Shown here: positions 55,298-63,906 of the stretch, one piece after another
Layout of the letters: each line of letters opens with the position of its first letter
How positions within the stretch are numbered: the first letter of the stretch is position 1
Origin: Actinomycetota bacterium
GTDB taxonomy: Bacteria; Actinomycetota; Nitriliruptoria; Nitriliruptorales; JAHWKO01
DNA: 64,000 nt
Direction of reading: 5' to 3'
NCBI GenBank assembly: GCA_019347675.1
Contig: JAHWKW010000010.1
Coordinates: 79,087 to 143,086 of the forward strand
Made by a program: the position numbers and the translations under genes
Notes under the pieces: model-generated
The model's input: the letters and a program-made list of their open reading frames with translations, nothing else
What the model was told of the DNA's origin: nothing
Databases searched by the model: none

Positions 55298-55885
55298 TCA
55301 AGCGACCACCGGCCGGATGCGGATGACGCCCTCCTCGGTGACCACGACATCGACCAGCTCGTCGTGCGGCGAGCTCGGAACCTCGGCGACCAGCTGGCAG
55401 GCGAAGCAGAACCCGATCCGTGTGATGTCGCGCGGAAGGGCCGCCAGCAGCCGGTCGTAGTGGCCGCCGCCTTGCCCGAGCCGGCCGCCGAACCGATCGA
55501 ACGCCACCCCTGGGACCACGATCGCGGCCACGGCCGCAGGGTCGACCGCCGGTCCCAACGGCTCGCGGACGCCCCGGTACCCGGTCGACAGTGCATCCAG
55601 GTCGGGGGTCGCGACCAGGACGAGCTCGGTGGCCTCGACCCGCGGCAGGGCGATCGACGCCCCGCGTCGCAGCAGCGTTCGCGCGGCCGGGAGCGGGTCG
55701 GCCTCGTCACCCAACGGGGCGTAGAACGCCACCAAACGCCGACCCGTCACCTCCGGCAGCTCGAGCAGGTGGCGAGCAGCATCGGCGGAGGCGCGGGCGC
55801 GTTCGGTGGGGACCAGCTCGGCGCGACGGATGCGGCGGTCGCGGCGCAGCTCACGCTTGCGCCTGGTGACCTCCTCCACCGTCAC
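55298..55885 (-). CDS. 5-formyltetrahydrofolate cyclo-ligase
   Basis: A 195-residue ATP-dependent enzyme converting 5-formyl-THF to methenyl-THF. Signatures are RKRELRRDRRIRRAEL, FYAPLGDEADPLP, and GGRLGQGGGHYDRLLAAL, the last with the folate-binding and ATP loop. GTG 55885 has GGGAGGA ahead; the frame continues upstream antisense to the GGDEF gene and is not coding there. It is divergent from the GGDEF gene. Confidence 0.92.
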   Translation of the reverse strand: MTVEEVTRRKRELRRDRRIRRAELVPTERARASADAARHLLELPEVTGRRLVAFYAPLGDEADPLPAARTLLRRGASIALPRVEATELVLVATPDLDALSTGYRGVREPLGPAVDPAAVAAIVVPGVAFDRFGGRLGQGGGHYDRLLAALPRDITRIGFCFACQLVAEVPSSPHDELVDVVVTEEGVIRIRPVVA

Positions 55886-55951
55886 GTCGGCGTCCTCCCG
55901 GCACTTGCCCGCCGAGAATCGTAAGGTGCGGCCTCCGACCGAGGAGACCGG

Positions 55952-57976
55952 GTGAGCCTGAGGATCCGGCTGACCGTGTACTTCAGCATCATCGTGATGC
56001 TGCCGTTGACGGTCGCTGCGGTCACCGCCCGTGCGGTGCTGATCCGCGAGCTCGAGACCCGCGCCATCGACCAGCTGACGCTGGGTTTGCAGAGCGTCCT
56101 CGAGCAGGTTGAGCTGGTCCGGGAGCGGGCCGGCGATCTCGCTGAGGACCTCGCAGCGCGGGAGCGGGCGCTGGGTGCGGCGTTGAGCGACGGCGACGCC
56201 GCCGCGGTCCGTGCCGCGGTCCAGAGCGCGTTCGGCGGGCGTGGTCGCGCCGACGTCGTCGTGGTGACCGACGAGGGCGGGGCGGTGCTGGCCGCTCGCA
56301 CCGAGCCGGCCCAGGTCCTCGCCGACGTCGCGATCCCCGACGAAGCCACGCTGGCAGCGGCGGCCACGCAGGGGCGGACCACCCCGTTCGTCCTGGGCAG
56401 GGCCAGGACGGTCGAGGACGCCGGTGGGCGCACCCTGGGTCGGATCCTCGCGGGGCGTTGGGTGGATCGACGCCTCGCCGAGGAGCTGAGCGGCTCCCGG
56501 TTCGACCTGACGTTGTTCGTGGACGGACAGCCGGTCGCGACCACGACCGGGGCCGACCTGGCCGACGCCGATGGTGGGCGAAGCCCCGCGGAGACTGTTG
56601 CCGCCACGCTCGACCGTCAGATCGTGCAGTCGGTCGCGGTCGACGACTGGAGCATCGTGGCCAGCACCTCGTGGGAGCCGATCGGTGCGGCGCGGCGGTG
56701 GGTGACGTTGGCGACGATCGTGATCCTGGCGGTCGTGGCCTTGACGGCCGCGGCGCTGGGTTGGCTCGTCGCGCAGGTCGTCGTCCAACCGGTCCGAGAG
56801 CTGGCCGCGGCGGCCCGCGACGTGGCTTCTGGCGACCTCGACCGCCGCATCGACGTCCGAGGTCGCGACGAGCTCGCGGTCCTCGGCGCAGCGTTCAACG
56901 CGATGACCGACAACCTGCGCGGGCAGGTCCAGGAGCTGGAGCGCTCGCGCGACGCGCTGCAGGACTCCCTGGACCGCCTCGGTCAGACCCTGTCGTCGAC
57001 GCTCGACCTCAACCGGACGCTGGCGGCCGTGGTGGAGGCGGCCAGCGCAGCGCTGACCGCCGAGCGGGCCGCGCTGTTCATGCTGGCGCCCGGCCGGAGC
57101 GAGCTCTACGTCAAGGTCGCCAGGGGGCTGGCCCCGGACGAGGTCGACCGCACGTTCGCGATGGGCTCCGGGGTGGTGGGGTGGGTGGCGCAGACCGCGT
57201 CGGTGGTGCGATTGCCCCAGGACGGCGACCAGGTGCCCGCCCCCGATCCCGGTGAGCCGACCGCGGACGCGTTGCTCGCCGTGCCCCTGTTCAGCCCCGA
57301 TCTCGGCCAGCTGATCGGCGTCCTGGTGCTCTACGACCGGGCTGACGGGGCGCCATTCGACGCCGCCGACCTGTACACGCTGCGGTCGTTCGCGGCGCAG
57401 GCGTCGGTCGCGATCGAGAACGTCCGCCTGCACCAGGCGACCCAGCAGGCGTCCATCACCGACGGCCTCACCGGGCTGTGGAACCTGAGGTACTTCCGCC
57501 AGCGGGCGGAGGAGGAGGTCGAGCGGGCCGCGCGCTTCGGGCACGACCTCGCCATGATCATCCTGGACATCGACCGCTTCAAAGCCGTCAACGACCGCTA
57601 CGGCCACCCGGTCGGCGACGTGGTCCTGGTCGAGGTCGCACAGCGCGTTTCGGCGCAGGTCCGCGAGGTCGACACCGTGGCGCGCTACGGCGGGGAGGAG
57701 TTCGTCCTGGTCCTGCCCGAGACCGATCTCCAGGGCGCCACGCGCACTGCCGAACGGATCCGACAGGCGGTCGCCGCGTCACCCGTGGAGACGGAAGCGG
57801 GTGATCTCTGGGTGACGGTCTCGTTGGGTGTGGTGGCGACGCGGGGATCGGAGCGCTCCGTCGACGAGCTGCTCCGCGCGGCCGACCAGGCGATGTACGC
57901 GGCGAAGCAGGCGGGACGCGACCGGGTCGTCACCGCCGACGAGGTCCCGCCACGGGTGGCGTCCGAGACGGCGTGA
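55952..57976 (+). CDS. membrane diguanylate cyclase with HAMP, GAF and GGDEF domains
   Basis: The 674 residues comprise an N-terminal membrane helix (about 8-30), an extracellular sensor region with DVVVVTDEGGAVLA, a second helix (about 250-275), HAMP (VVQPVRELAAAARDVASGDLDRR, in part), a GAF domain around 345-495 and a C-terminal GGDEF domain with active site RYGGEEFVLVLP. The inhibitory I-site RxxD (REVD) lies five residues ahead of the active site, so product inhibition is expected. It makes c-di-GMP. GTG/ATG start with GAGGAGA ahead; TAAGGT at 55922-55927 may be the -10. Confidence 0.93.
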   Translation: MSLRIRLTVYFSIIVMLPLTVAAVTARAVLIRELETRAIDQLTLGLQSVLEQVELVRERAGDLAEDLAARERALGAALSDGDAAAVRAAVQSAFGGRGRADVVVVTDEGGAVLAARTEPAQVLADVAIPDEATLAAAATQGRTTPFVLGRARTVEDAGGRTLGRILAGRWVDRRLAEELSGSRFDLTLFVDGQPVATTTGADLADADGGRSPAETVAATLDRQIVQSVAVDDWSIVASTSWEPIGAARRWVTLATIVILAVVALTAAALGWLVAQVVVQPVRELAAAARDVASGDLDRRIDVRGRDELAVLGAAFNAMTDNLRGQVQELERSRDALQDSLDRLGQTLSSTLDLNRTLAAVVEAASAALTAERAALFMLAPGRSELYVKVARGLAPDEVDRTFAMGSGVVGWVAQTASVVRLPQDGDQVPAPDPGEPTADALLAVPLFSPDLGQLIGVLVLYDRADGAPFDAADLYTLRSFAAQASVAIENVRLHQATQQASITDGLTGLWNLRYFRQRAEEEVERAARFGHDLAMIILDIDRFKAVNDRYGHPVGDVVLVEVAQRVSAQVREVDTVARYGGEEFVLVLPETDLQGATRTAERIRQAVAASPVETEAGDLWVTVSLGVVATRGSERSVDELLRAADQAMYAAKQAGRDRVVTADEVPPRVASETA

Positions 57977-58068
57977 GCGCCGCGCAGGGGCCGCCCGGTC
58001 AGGTCGGAACCGGCGGGGATGCGCTGCTCGCCCCTACGCTCACGGGTCGAAACCGTCGAGGAGCCCCC

Positions 58069-58977
58069 GTGAGCGACGATCACGCGGCCGTTGGCGTCCG
58101 CAAAGCTGTCCTGCCCGCAGCCGGGTACGGCACCCGTTTCCTGCCGGTCACCAAGGCGCAGCCCAAGGAGACCCTGCCGGTGCTGGACCGGCCGGCGATC
58201 CAGTACATGGTCGAGGAGGCCGTCCAGGCTGGCCTGGACGACGTCCTGGTCGTCACCGGGCGGAACAAGCAGGCGATCGCCGACCATTTCGACCGCAACC
58301 CCGAGCTCGAGGACGTGCTGCGCGGCAAGGGCAAGGAAGACGAGCGAGCGGAGGTCATCCGCCTGGCTGAGCTCACCAACATGCACTACGTCCGTCAGAC
58401 GCAACAGCTCGGGCTCGGCCACGCTGTCCTGCAGGCGCGCCAGCACGTCGGGGACGCGCCGTTCGCCGTACTACTCGGTGACGACATCGTCGACCCCGAC
58501 GAGAAGCTTCTCGAGCGCATGATCGAGCTGTTCGAACGTCACGGCCGCCCCGTCGTCGCCGTGGTGTCCGTCCCCGCGCAGCAGGTCAGCTCGTACGGGA
58601 TCGTCGAGGCCGATCCGCGACGCGGTGAGGACGGGGTGTACGACGTGCGCGACTTGGTCGAGAAGCCCGACGCCGATGACGCACCGTCGGATCTTGCGAT
58701 CATCGGTCGGTACGTCCTGGATCCCGACGTCTTCGACGTGCTGGCCGACACCGAGCCCGGCGAGGGTGGTGAGATCCAGCTGACGGATGCCCTGCGGACG
58801 CTGGCGCGCCGTGAGCCGATCATCGCGGTCGAGTACACGGGGCCGCGACACGACATCGGCGACGTGATCGGCTTCCTCAAAGCCAACGTCGCACTTGCCG
58901 CCGACCGCTCCGACATCGCCGGGCCTTTCCTGGAGTGGCTGGAGGACTTCCTGGCCGAACGGCGGAGCCGGACGTGA
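58069..58977 (+). CDS. galU: UTP--glucose-1-phosphate uridylyltransferase
   Basis: GalU makes UDP-glucose for wall glycans and GpgS-type products. The 302-residue product has VRKAVLPAAGYGTRFLPVTKA (in part), the active-site KETLPVLDRPAIQYMVEEA, and GEIQLTDAL. GTG 58069 has CGAGGAG at 58057-58063; the upstream GTG at 57973 overlaps the GGDEF gene. TACGCT at 58034-58039 may be the -10. It overlaps the moeA-type gene by GTGA, the order galU-moeA-membrane protein being conserved in actinobacteria. Confidence 0.95.
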   Translation: MSDDHAAVGVRKAVLPAAGYGTRFLPVTKAQPKETLPVLDRPAIQYMVEEAVQAGLDDVLVVTGRNKQAIADHFDRNPELEDVLRGKGKEDERAEVIRLAELTNMHYVRQTQQLGLGHAVLQARQHVGDAPFAVLLGDDIVDPDEKLLERMIELFERHGRPVVAVVSVPAQQVSSYGIVEADPRRGEDGVYDVRDLVEKPDADDAPSDLAIIGRYVLDPDVFDVLADTEPGEGGEIQLTDALRTLARREPIIAVEYTGPRHDIGDVIGFLKANVALAADRSDIAGPFLEWLEDFLAERRSRT

Positions 58978-60251
58978 GCGACCCGGTCGCCAGCGGTGTC
59001 GGGAGGCGCGCCGGCACCGACGTTGTGGCGCGGGACGACATGGTCGCGGTCGACGCCTACCGGGAGCGCATCCTGGCCGACCTGGAGCCGCTGGAGCCGA
59101 TCGAGCTGCGGTTGCCCGACGCGCTCGGGCTGGTCCTCGCCGAGGATGTGGTGCCGTCCGAGAGCCTCCCGCCGTTGCGCAGCTCCGCGATCGACGGATA
59201 CGCGGTCGTGGCGGCCGACGTGAGCGAGGCCAGCGCCGACCAGCCGGTGCGCCTCCGCGTCGCAGGGGAGATCCGGGCTGTGCCCGGTGTCCCGCCGAAG
59301 CTCCGGCCGGGCACGGCGCTGGCGATCATGACCGGCGCACCGGTCCCCGACGGGGCGGACACGGTGGTGCCCGTGGAGGTCACCCGCCAGGAAGGCGCCG
59401 TCGTGGCGATCTTCGTGGCGCCGCAGCCGGGAGCCAACATCCGAGCCGCGGGCGAGGACATCACGGCCGACACCCGTCTGATCCGTGCCGGCCGCCGGCT
59501 CCGCCCGGGAGACATCGCTGCGCTGGCAGCGCTCGGTCTCGCCCCGGTGCGCTGCTACCCACGTCCCCGCGTCGTCATCCTGTCCACGGGCAGCGACCTG
59601 GTCGCTCTCGAGCAGTCGCCGTCGCCGGGGACGACCCGCGACTCCAACGGCCCGATGCTGGCTGCGCAGGTCCGCCAGGCCGACGCCGTGGCGTTCTGGG
59701 CCGGCATCGTTGCCGACGACCGGCGGGCGCTGATCGACGCGTTCGACTCCAACCTCGGCCACGCCGATGTGATCGTGACGACGGGCGGGCTCAGAGCCGG
59801 GGCCTACGACCACGTCCGTGACGTCCTCGCCATGCTCGGCGAGGTCCATGCCGCCACGGTCGCCATCGAACCCGGAGGGCCGCACCTGTACGGCCGGGTC
59901 CGGGGCGTCCCCGTGTTCGGGCTCCCGGGCCAACCCGTGTCGGGCTTCGTGTCGTTCGAGGTTCTGGTCCGCCCCGCCCTCCGCCGCCTGCAGGGGCGGC
60001 GTGACCTGTCACGCCCCACCGTGAGCGCGCAGCTGACCGAGGCGGTCGTCACCCCGCCGGGTCGGCGGACCTTCCTGCGGGTGCGGTTGCGGCAGGACGC
60101 CAGCGGCTGGTCGGCGTCGCTCACCGGACCGCAGGGAGCGCACACGATCAGCTCACTGCTGGCCGCCGACGGGTTGGCGGAGATCCCCGAACAGCGCACC
60201 GAGGTCCCCGCCGGCACGCGGGTCACGGTTCACCTCCTCGTCGAGCCGTAG
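58974..60251 (+). CDS. MoeA-family protein (molybdopterin molybdotransferase or gephyrin-like Glp)
   Basis: The 425-residue protein has the MoeA fold: SSAIDGYAVVAADV, GTALAIMTGAPVPDGADTV, PRVVILSTGSDLV, and the C-terminal domain. Two motifs deviate from enzymatic MoeA: GGLRAGAYD where GGVSVG(D/A)YD is usual, and GLPGQPVSG for GLPGNPVS. It lies between galU and a GlpR-like membrane protein. In Corynebacterium the equivalent pair Glp-GlpR is a cell-division module in which Glp binds FtsZ. The deviations favour a divisome role or dual role here, but this is inferred. GTG 58974 overlaps galU. Confidence 0.85.
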   Translation: MSDPVASGVGRRAGTDVVARDDMVAVDAYRERILADLEPLEPIELRLPDALGLVLAEDVVPSESLPPLRSSAIDGYAVVAADVSEASADQPVRLRVAGEIRAVPGVPPKLRPGTALAIMTGAPVPDGADTVVPVEVTRQEGAVVAIFVAPQPGANIRAAGEDITADTRLIRAGRRLRPGDIAALAALGLAPVRCYPRPRVVILSTGSDLVALEQSPSPGTTRDSNGPMLAAQVRQADAVAFWAGIVADDRRALIDAFDSNLGHADVIVTTGGLRAGAYDHVRDVLAMLGEVHAATVAIEPGGPHLYGRVRGVPVFGLPGQPVSGFVSFEVLVRPALRRLQGRRDLSRPTVSAQLTEAVVTPPGRRTFLRVRLRQDASGWSASLTGPQGAHTISSLLAADGLAEIPEQRTEVPAGTRVTVHLLVEP

Positions 60252-60434
60252 AGGCGGCGGCGCCTGGGAACTGACGCCCCTGCGGTCGCTGCCGGTGGTC
60301 AGGGCAGGCCTTGCGTTCCGCGCCGGCTGCGGCGACTCACAGCGTCGCGGGTGCTTCGGCGCAGCGGGGGTCGGGTGATACCGTCGGCGCAGGTCCGGCC
60401 AGGGTCCGTTGGCCGCGGGGAGGGGCACATCCTG

Positions 60435-61049
60435 GTGAACGGCGCATGGGTGATGCTGCTGGCGCTGATCTGGGGCCTGGTGCTGGTGCCGGGCGCCCTG
60501 CGGGCGCGCCGGTCGTCGCCGACGACCAGCGTGGGCACCTTCGAGCGGGCCATGGACGTCCTGGCCCGTCGCGATGTCGGCGCGGGCGGCCGCTACATCT
60601 ACGTTCCACGCGACGCCAGCCGCATCGTCGACGAACGGAAGCGGCGACGCAGTTCGGTGCTGACCCAGCGCCGGCGCATGTTCGTCCGGCTCCTGCTCAC
60701 GACCGCGGTGAGCCTGCCGCTCGCATTCGCCCTGCGTGGGCTGGCATGGTCGGTGTTCTTCGGGTCGGCGGCCCTCCTCGCCGGGTACGTCCGGCTGCTG
60801 CTGCGGTGGAAGCGCCGGGTGGATCGCGTGGCGCCGATCGTGCGCAGCCTGCCCGACGGTGACGTGGCATCCCACGGGGCATCCGACAGGGCATCCGACA
60901 GGGCATCCGACGGGGCATTCGATCGCCTTCCGGTGGCGGTCGGCGCCGGGGCGCCGGTGGAGACGACCGGCGGCCTGCAGGTCGCGCGCCACGGCAGCGA
61001 ACCGTGGCAGCCTCGGTCCAGTGTTCGCATCCGCCGCTGGGACGAGTAG
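60435..61049 (+). CDS. GlpR/SepX-like divisome membrane protein
   Basis: The 204 residues begin with one membrane helix (VMLLALIWGLVLVPGALRARR), a cytoplasmic basic stretch with FERAMDVLARRD, a pair of helices (about 88-130), and a repeat-containing tail (SHGASDRASDRASDGAFDR) ending QPRSSVRIRRWDE. The layout and position behind galU-moeA match mycobacterial Rv0996 and corynebacterial GlpR. GTG 60435 is preceded by GGGGAGGGG; TACCGT at 60379-60384 may be the -10, so it may have its own promoter. Confidence 0.75.
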   Translation: MNGAWVMLLALIWGLVLVPGALRARRSSPTTSVGTFERAMDVLARRDVGAGGRYIYVPRDASRIVDERKRRRSSVLTQRRRMFVRLLLTTAVSLPLAFALRGLAWSVFFGSAALLAGYVRLLLRWKRRVDRVAPIVRSLPDGDVASHGASDRASDRASDGAFDRLPVAVGAGAPVETTGGLQVARHGSEPWQPRSSVRIRRWDE

Positions 61050-61125
61050 GAGTGGGAGTCGCGAGTCCCGACCGCTGGCGCTGTCGGGGTGAGCCAAGGC
61101 GACCGCCTGTTGGAGTCATTGACCG

Positions 61126-61805
61126 CTGACCGACGCTTGCGCTGAGACGCCCGACCTGGCCAGCCTGACCGAGCCGGTCCGCAGCCGGTTCCTGCACCGC
61201 CACGAGTCCCGTGAGGCTGCCTTCCGGGCTTCGCGGGATGCCATCCGCGCGGCCGCAAACGCGATCCGGGCGATCCACCGCGGCGAGGTCGACCGGGCGC
61301 GCGCTCTGATCCGAGAGTCACGCGAGCAGCTCGACCGGGCGTTCGCTGCGGCTGGTGACCAACCCGAGGTCCTGTACGGCGGTTTCCTGCAGGACGCGGC
61401 CAAGGAGCACGCCGAGGCCTACCTCACCGCTGCGGCCGTGACCGGCGAGAGGTGGCCGACGCCTGCGGAGGTCGGCGTGGACGACGGCTCGTGGCTGCAT
61501 GGCCTCGCCGAGACGGTCGGCGAGCTACGGCGCCACTGCCTCGATCGGATCCGCCACGAGGACCTGGACACCGCTGAGGGCGCACTGGAACGGATGGACG
61601 AGATCCTCGCCACACTGGTCACGATCGACGTCCCGGACGCGCTCACCCGCGGGTTGCGTCGGGCGACCGACGGGGCGCGGGCCATCACCGAACGCACCCG
61701 CGGCGACCTCACCACCGCCCTCGCCCAGCGGCGACTGCGCGCTGCGCTGGACGCGCACGTCAGGCGCTCGAGGTCGCCACCGGCGAGCGGGACCCGGCCG
61801 GTTGA
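61126..61805 (+). CDS. translin family protein, ends irregular
   Basis: The frame from 61123 has no in-frame ATG, GTG or TTG until 61438, yet encodes conserved translin sequence from about 61150: RFLHRHESREAAFRASRDAI, AIRAIHRGEVDRA, LQDAAKEHAEAYL and TRGDLTTALAQRRLRAAL. CTG 61126 may start it, with GGAG at 61111; a TTG at 61119 is in another frame. Near 61757 the usual family ending RQALEVATGERDPAG-stop appears in the frame ending at 61805, implying one lost base. Bacterial translins are helical nucleic-acid-binding proteins. Frameshifts may be real or errors. Confidence 0.65.
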
Positions 61806-61905
61806 CGCCGCGTTGCACCCGGGTCGGCACTGCGCCGCTAGCGGAGCCGGTAGCCTGTCCCCGGTCGTGTCGATAGCATCCGAACGCCCGTTTCGCGGGC
61901 TGTCC

Positions 61906-61979
61906 GGGGGTGTAGCTCAGCCTGGCAGAGCGCTTCGTTCGCAACGAAGAAGTCGTCGGTTCAAATCCGATCACCTCCA
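61906..61979 (+). tRNA. tRNA-Ala (anticodon CGC), attachment site of the downstream integrase
   Basis: A 74-nt cloverleaf with acceptor GGGGGTG/CACCTCC, including the G3:U70 pair that identifies alanine tRNA. The anticodon stem CTTCG/CGAAG encloses loop TTCGCAA (anticodon CGC). T-arm TCGGTTCAAATCCGA; discriminator A; CCA not encoded. A tyrosine integrase begins 101 bp downstream, so the 3' end is a likely att core. TAGCAT at 61874-61879 may be its -10. Confidence 0.95.
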
Positions 61980-62041
61980 CTCGCAGAACCCGGTGGAAAC
62001 GCCGAGTCCCTTGCTTTCCGGGCGGACTCTTTCGTTAGAGT

Positions 62042-62057
62042 GTGTTGCGTGCAACAC
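62042..62057. promoter_or_regulatory. palindrome upstream of the integrase
   Basis: GTGTTG-CGTG-CAACAC is a perfect inverted repeat ending 24 bp before the integrase start, in the position of an operator or arm-type recombinase site. Confidence 0.4.
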
Positions 62058-62080
62058 GCTGGCAACGCAGGAGACGCCCG

Positions 62081-63460
62081 GTGACTCCTCTCGTGGACCG
62101 CAGCCGCCTCACTCGCCGACTCGAGCGCGGACAGTCGGTCGAGCTCGACTGGGGGCTGCTCGTCTCGCCGCCATCGCAGCCCGGCGCCCGTGGTGCGAAC
62201 GGCTCGTACCGGTGGACCTTCTACGACCCGCCCCTGCGTGAGGACGGCACACGCGGCAAGCGCGTGCACCGCACGGCCCGTCAGCTCGACGACCAGGCTT
62301 GGCTGCGCATCGAACGCGACCTGCGGGCACTCGAAGCCACGATGGTGGCACAGACGACCGGCACGCGGCTGGATGCGACCTTCGGGCAGTTGGCCGAACA
62401 CTGGCTCGATCCGGCCCGCCACCCCGACTGGTCGCCGGACTACGCGAAGAAGGTCAGATCGGTCGCCGCCAACTGGTTGCTCGACGACCACATCACCGTC
62501 GTCGTCCCCCGACCAGGGACCGCTACGCGACTGCCTCTGGCACAGATCCCACTGGGCGAGCTGACCGCCCCCATCGCGGTCGAGGCCCTCAGCCACGTGC
62601 TCTCGCGACGCGCGCACGGGACGTACCGGGCAGCTCACGAGTGCCTCACCGCGATCATCACCTGGGGGGTTCGCATCAAGTGGCTACCGATCGGGCAAAT
62701 CGACACCGCCAACATCAAGCGTGCCGCCGACCCCCGCGCGGGCGCCCGCCGGAAGGGCGCCCGCGGCAACATCACACCCGTCCCCAAGGACGACATCCCC
62801 GACCTCAACCGGGTGCTCCTGCCGTTCCACACCTGGGTCGAACAGCACCACGGTCGCGACAACCGGATCCTTCTCGACCTGCTCGCCTTCTCGGGACCGC
62901 GGATCGGCGAAGCGCTCGCAGCCCGCGTGGACCGCTTCCACCGCGACGACGAGGGCAACGGCTGGCTGTCAGTCGAAGAACGCGCCGACCGGAACTCCAA
63001 GAAGCAGTCGCCGCCCAAGCACCGCAAGCACCGGGACGTGTGGGTACCGGCGTGGCTGGCGGAAGATCTCGAGAGTATCCAGGCGAACGCTGACGGCTAC
63101 CTGTTCGGAGCCCCCGAGGGTTCAACGTGGCCGGTCGGTCGCTGGAACAAGCGCCGGTTCGACCGCTGGGCCCTCGACTACGGCTGGGAGGAACTCCCCG
63201 ACTACTGCTCGCACCAGGGCCACGACCCGGGTCGGTGCCGGGGCCAGAACCGGCGGCGCTGGAGGTTCACACCACACGACTGGCGCCACGCCGCTGCGGT
63301 GTGGCAGCTGTTCGAACTCCGGCTCGACCCAGAGGATGTCGCCCAACACCTGGGCCACGGCGACGGCTACACGCTGTACCAGCTGTACGTGGGAGCCCGG
63401 CCAGGCCGAGCCCGCCGGGCGGCGAGGGCTGCGGCAGAGTTGGGGGACCCGCGCGGTTGA
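62081..63460 (+). CDS. tyrosine recombinase/integrase
   Basis: A 459-residue phage-type integrase. After an N-terminal SAM-like domain (about 100-200), the catalytic domain has Arg I in FSGPRIGEAL, the HxxR in TPHDWRHAAA, the second His in LGHGDGYTL and the nucleophile Tyr in TLYQLYVG. A zinc-like Cys/His patch (CSHQGHDPGRC) is inserted before Arg II. GTG 62081 has CAGGAGA ahead. Its position behind tRNA-Ala and between normal and mobile sequences marks an integrative element whose other end is outside the window. Confidence 0.95.
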   Translation: MTPLVDRSRLTRRLERGQSVELDWGLLVSPPSQPGARGANGSYRWTFYDPPLREDGTRGKRVHRTARQLDDQAWLRIERDLRALEATMVAQTTGTRLDATFGQLAEHWLDPARHPDWSPDYAKKVRSVAANWLLDDHITVVVPRPGTATRLPLAQIPLGELTAPIAVEALSHVLSRRAHGTYRAAHECLTAIITWGVRIKWLPIGQIDTANIKRAADPRAGARRKGARGNITPVPKDDIPDLNRVLLPFHTWVEQHHGRDNRILLDLLAFSGPRIGEALAARVDRFHRDDEGNGWLSVEERADRNSKKQSPPKHRKHRDVWVPAWLAEDLESIQANADGYLFGAPEGSTWPVGRWNKRRFDRWALDYGWEELPDYCSHQGHDPGRCRGQNRRRWRFTPHDWRHAAAVWQLFELRLDPEDVAQHLGHGDGYTLYQLYVGARPGRARRAARAAAELGDPRG

Positions 63461-63564
63461 GTATCGACGCTCGAGGCCTGGCCCGGCGATGTTCCTCGGA
63501 CCCCTCGGGACCGGCGGAGACCTGGCGCGGTTGAGGGCGGCAACGCGGCCGCCCCGCGCGGTCG

Positions 63565-63852
63565 TCAAGCCGATCTGTACCCGCGCCGAGCCGCCCGACG
63601 TAGCTGTGCCAGGCGATCATCCGTTTTCATCTTCACGCGTAGGATCGTGCCGCTGCTGCCGACGGCGTCGCCTGACGCCTCGTGAGCCAGCCAGTACGGC
63701 CGCCCTGAGGGGTCTCGATGAACGGGGATGCCCTCGCCCGACTGCTCGTAGCGTCTGACCCAGCGCTCGATTGTGGCCCTGCTCACTCCCCAATGGCGGC
63801 ACATGTCGGGATAGCGCCACACGACCACATCGACCTCATGGGCTTCGCGCAT
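63565..63852 (-). CDS. small helix-turn-helix protein (excisionase-like)
   Basis: A 95-residue product with WRYPDMCRHWGVSRATIERWVRRYEQSGEG as a winged/MerR-like helix-turn-helix (quoted in parts: WGVSRATIERW), then HRDPSGRPYWL. This pattern fits excisionase/AlpA-type regulators in integrated elements. The start is uncertain (ATG 63852 or 63804) and the ribosome-binding site is weak. It opposes the integrase. No confident family match. Confidence 0.45.
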   Translation of the reverse strand: MREAHEVDVVVWRYPDMCRHWGVSRATIERWVRRYEQSGEGIPVHRDPSGRPYWLAHEASGDAVGSSGTILRVKMKTDDRLAQLRRAARRGYRSA

Positions 63853-63906
63853 GGTCGACGGGTTGCCACTTACTGCTCTGGCACGGAAGTTCGTTGACGT
63901 ATCGGT

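Noticed and set aside
61438..62241. 267-codon frame running through tRNA-Ala into the integrase
   Set aside because: Only its first part is translin; the rest passes through the tRNA gene and antisense or out-of-frame integrase sequence.
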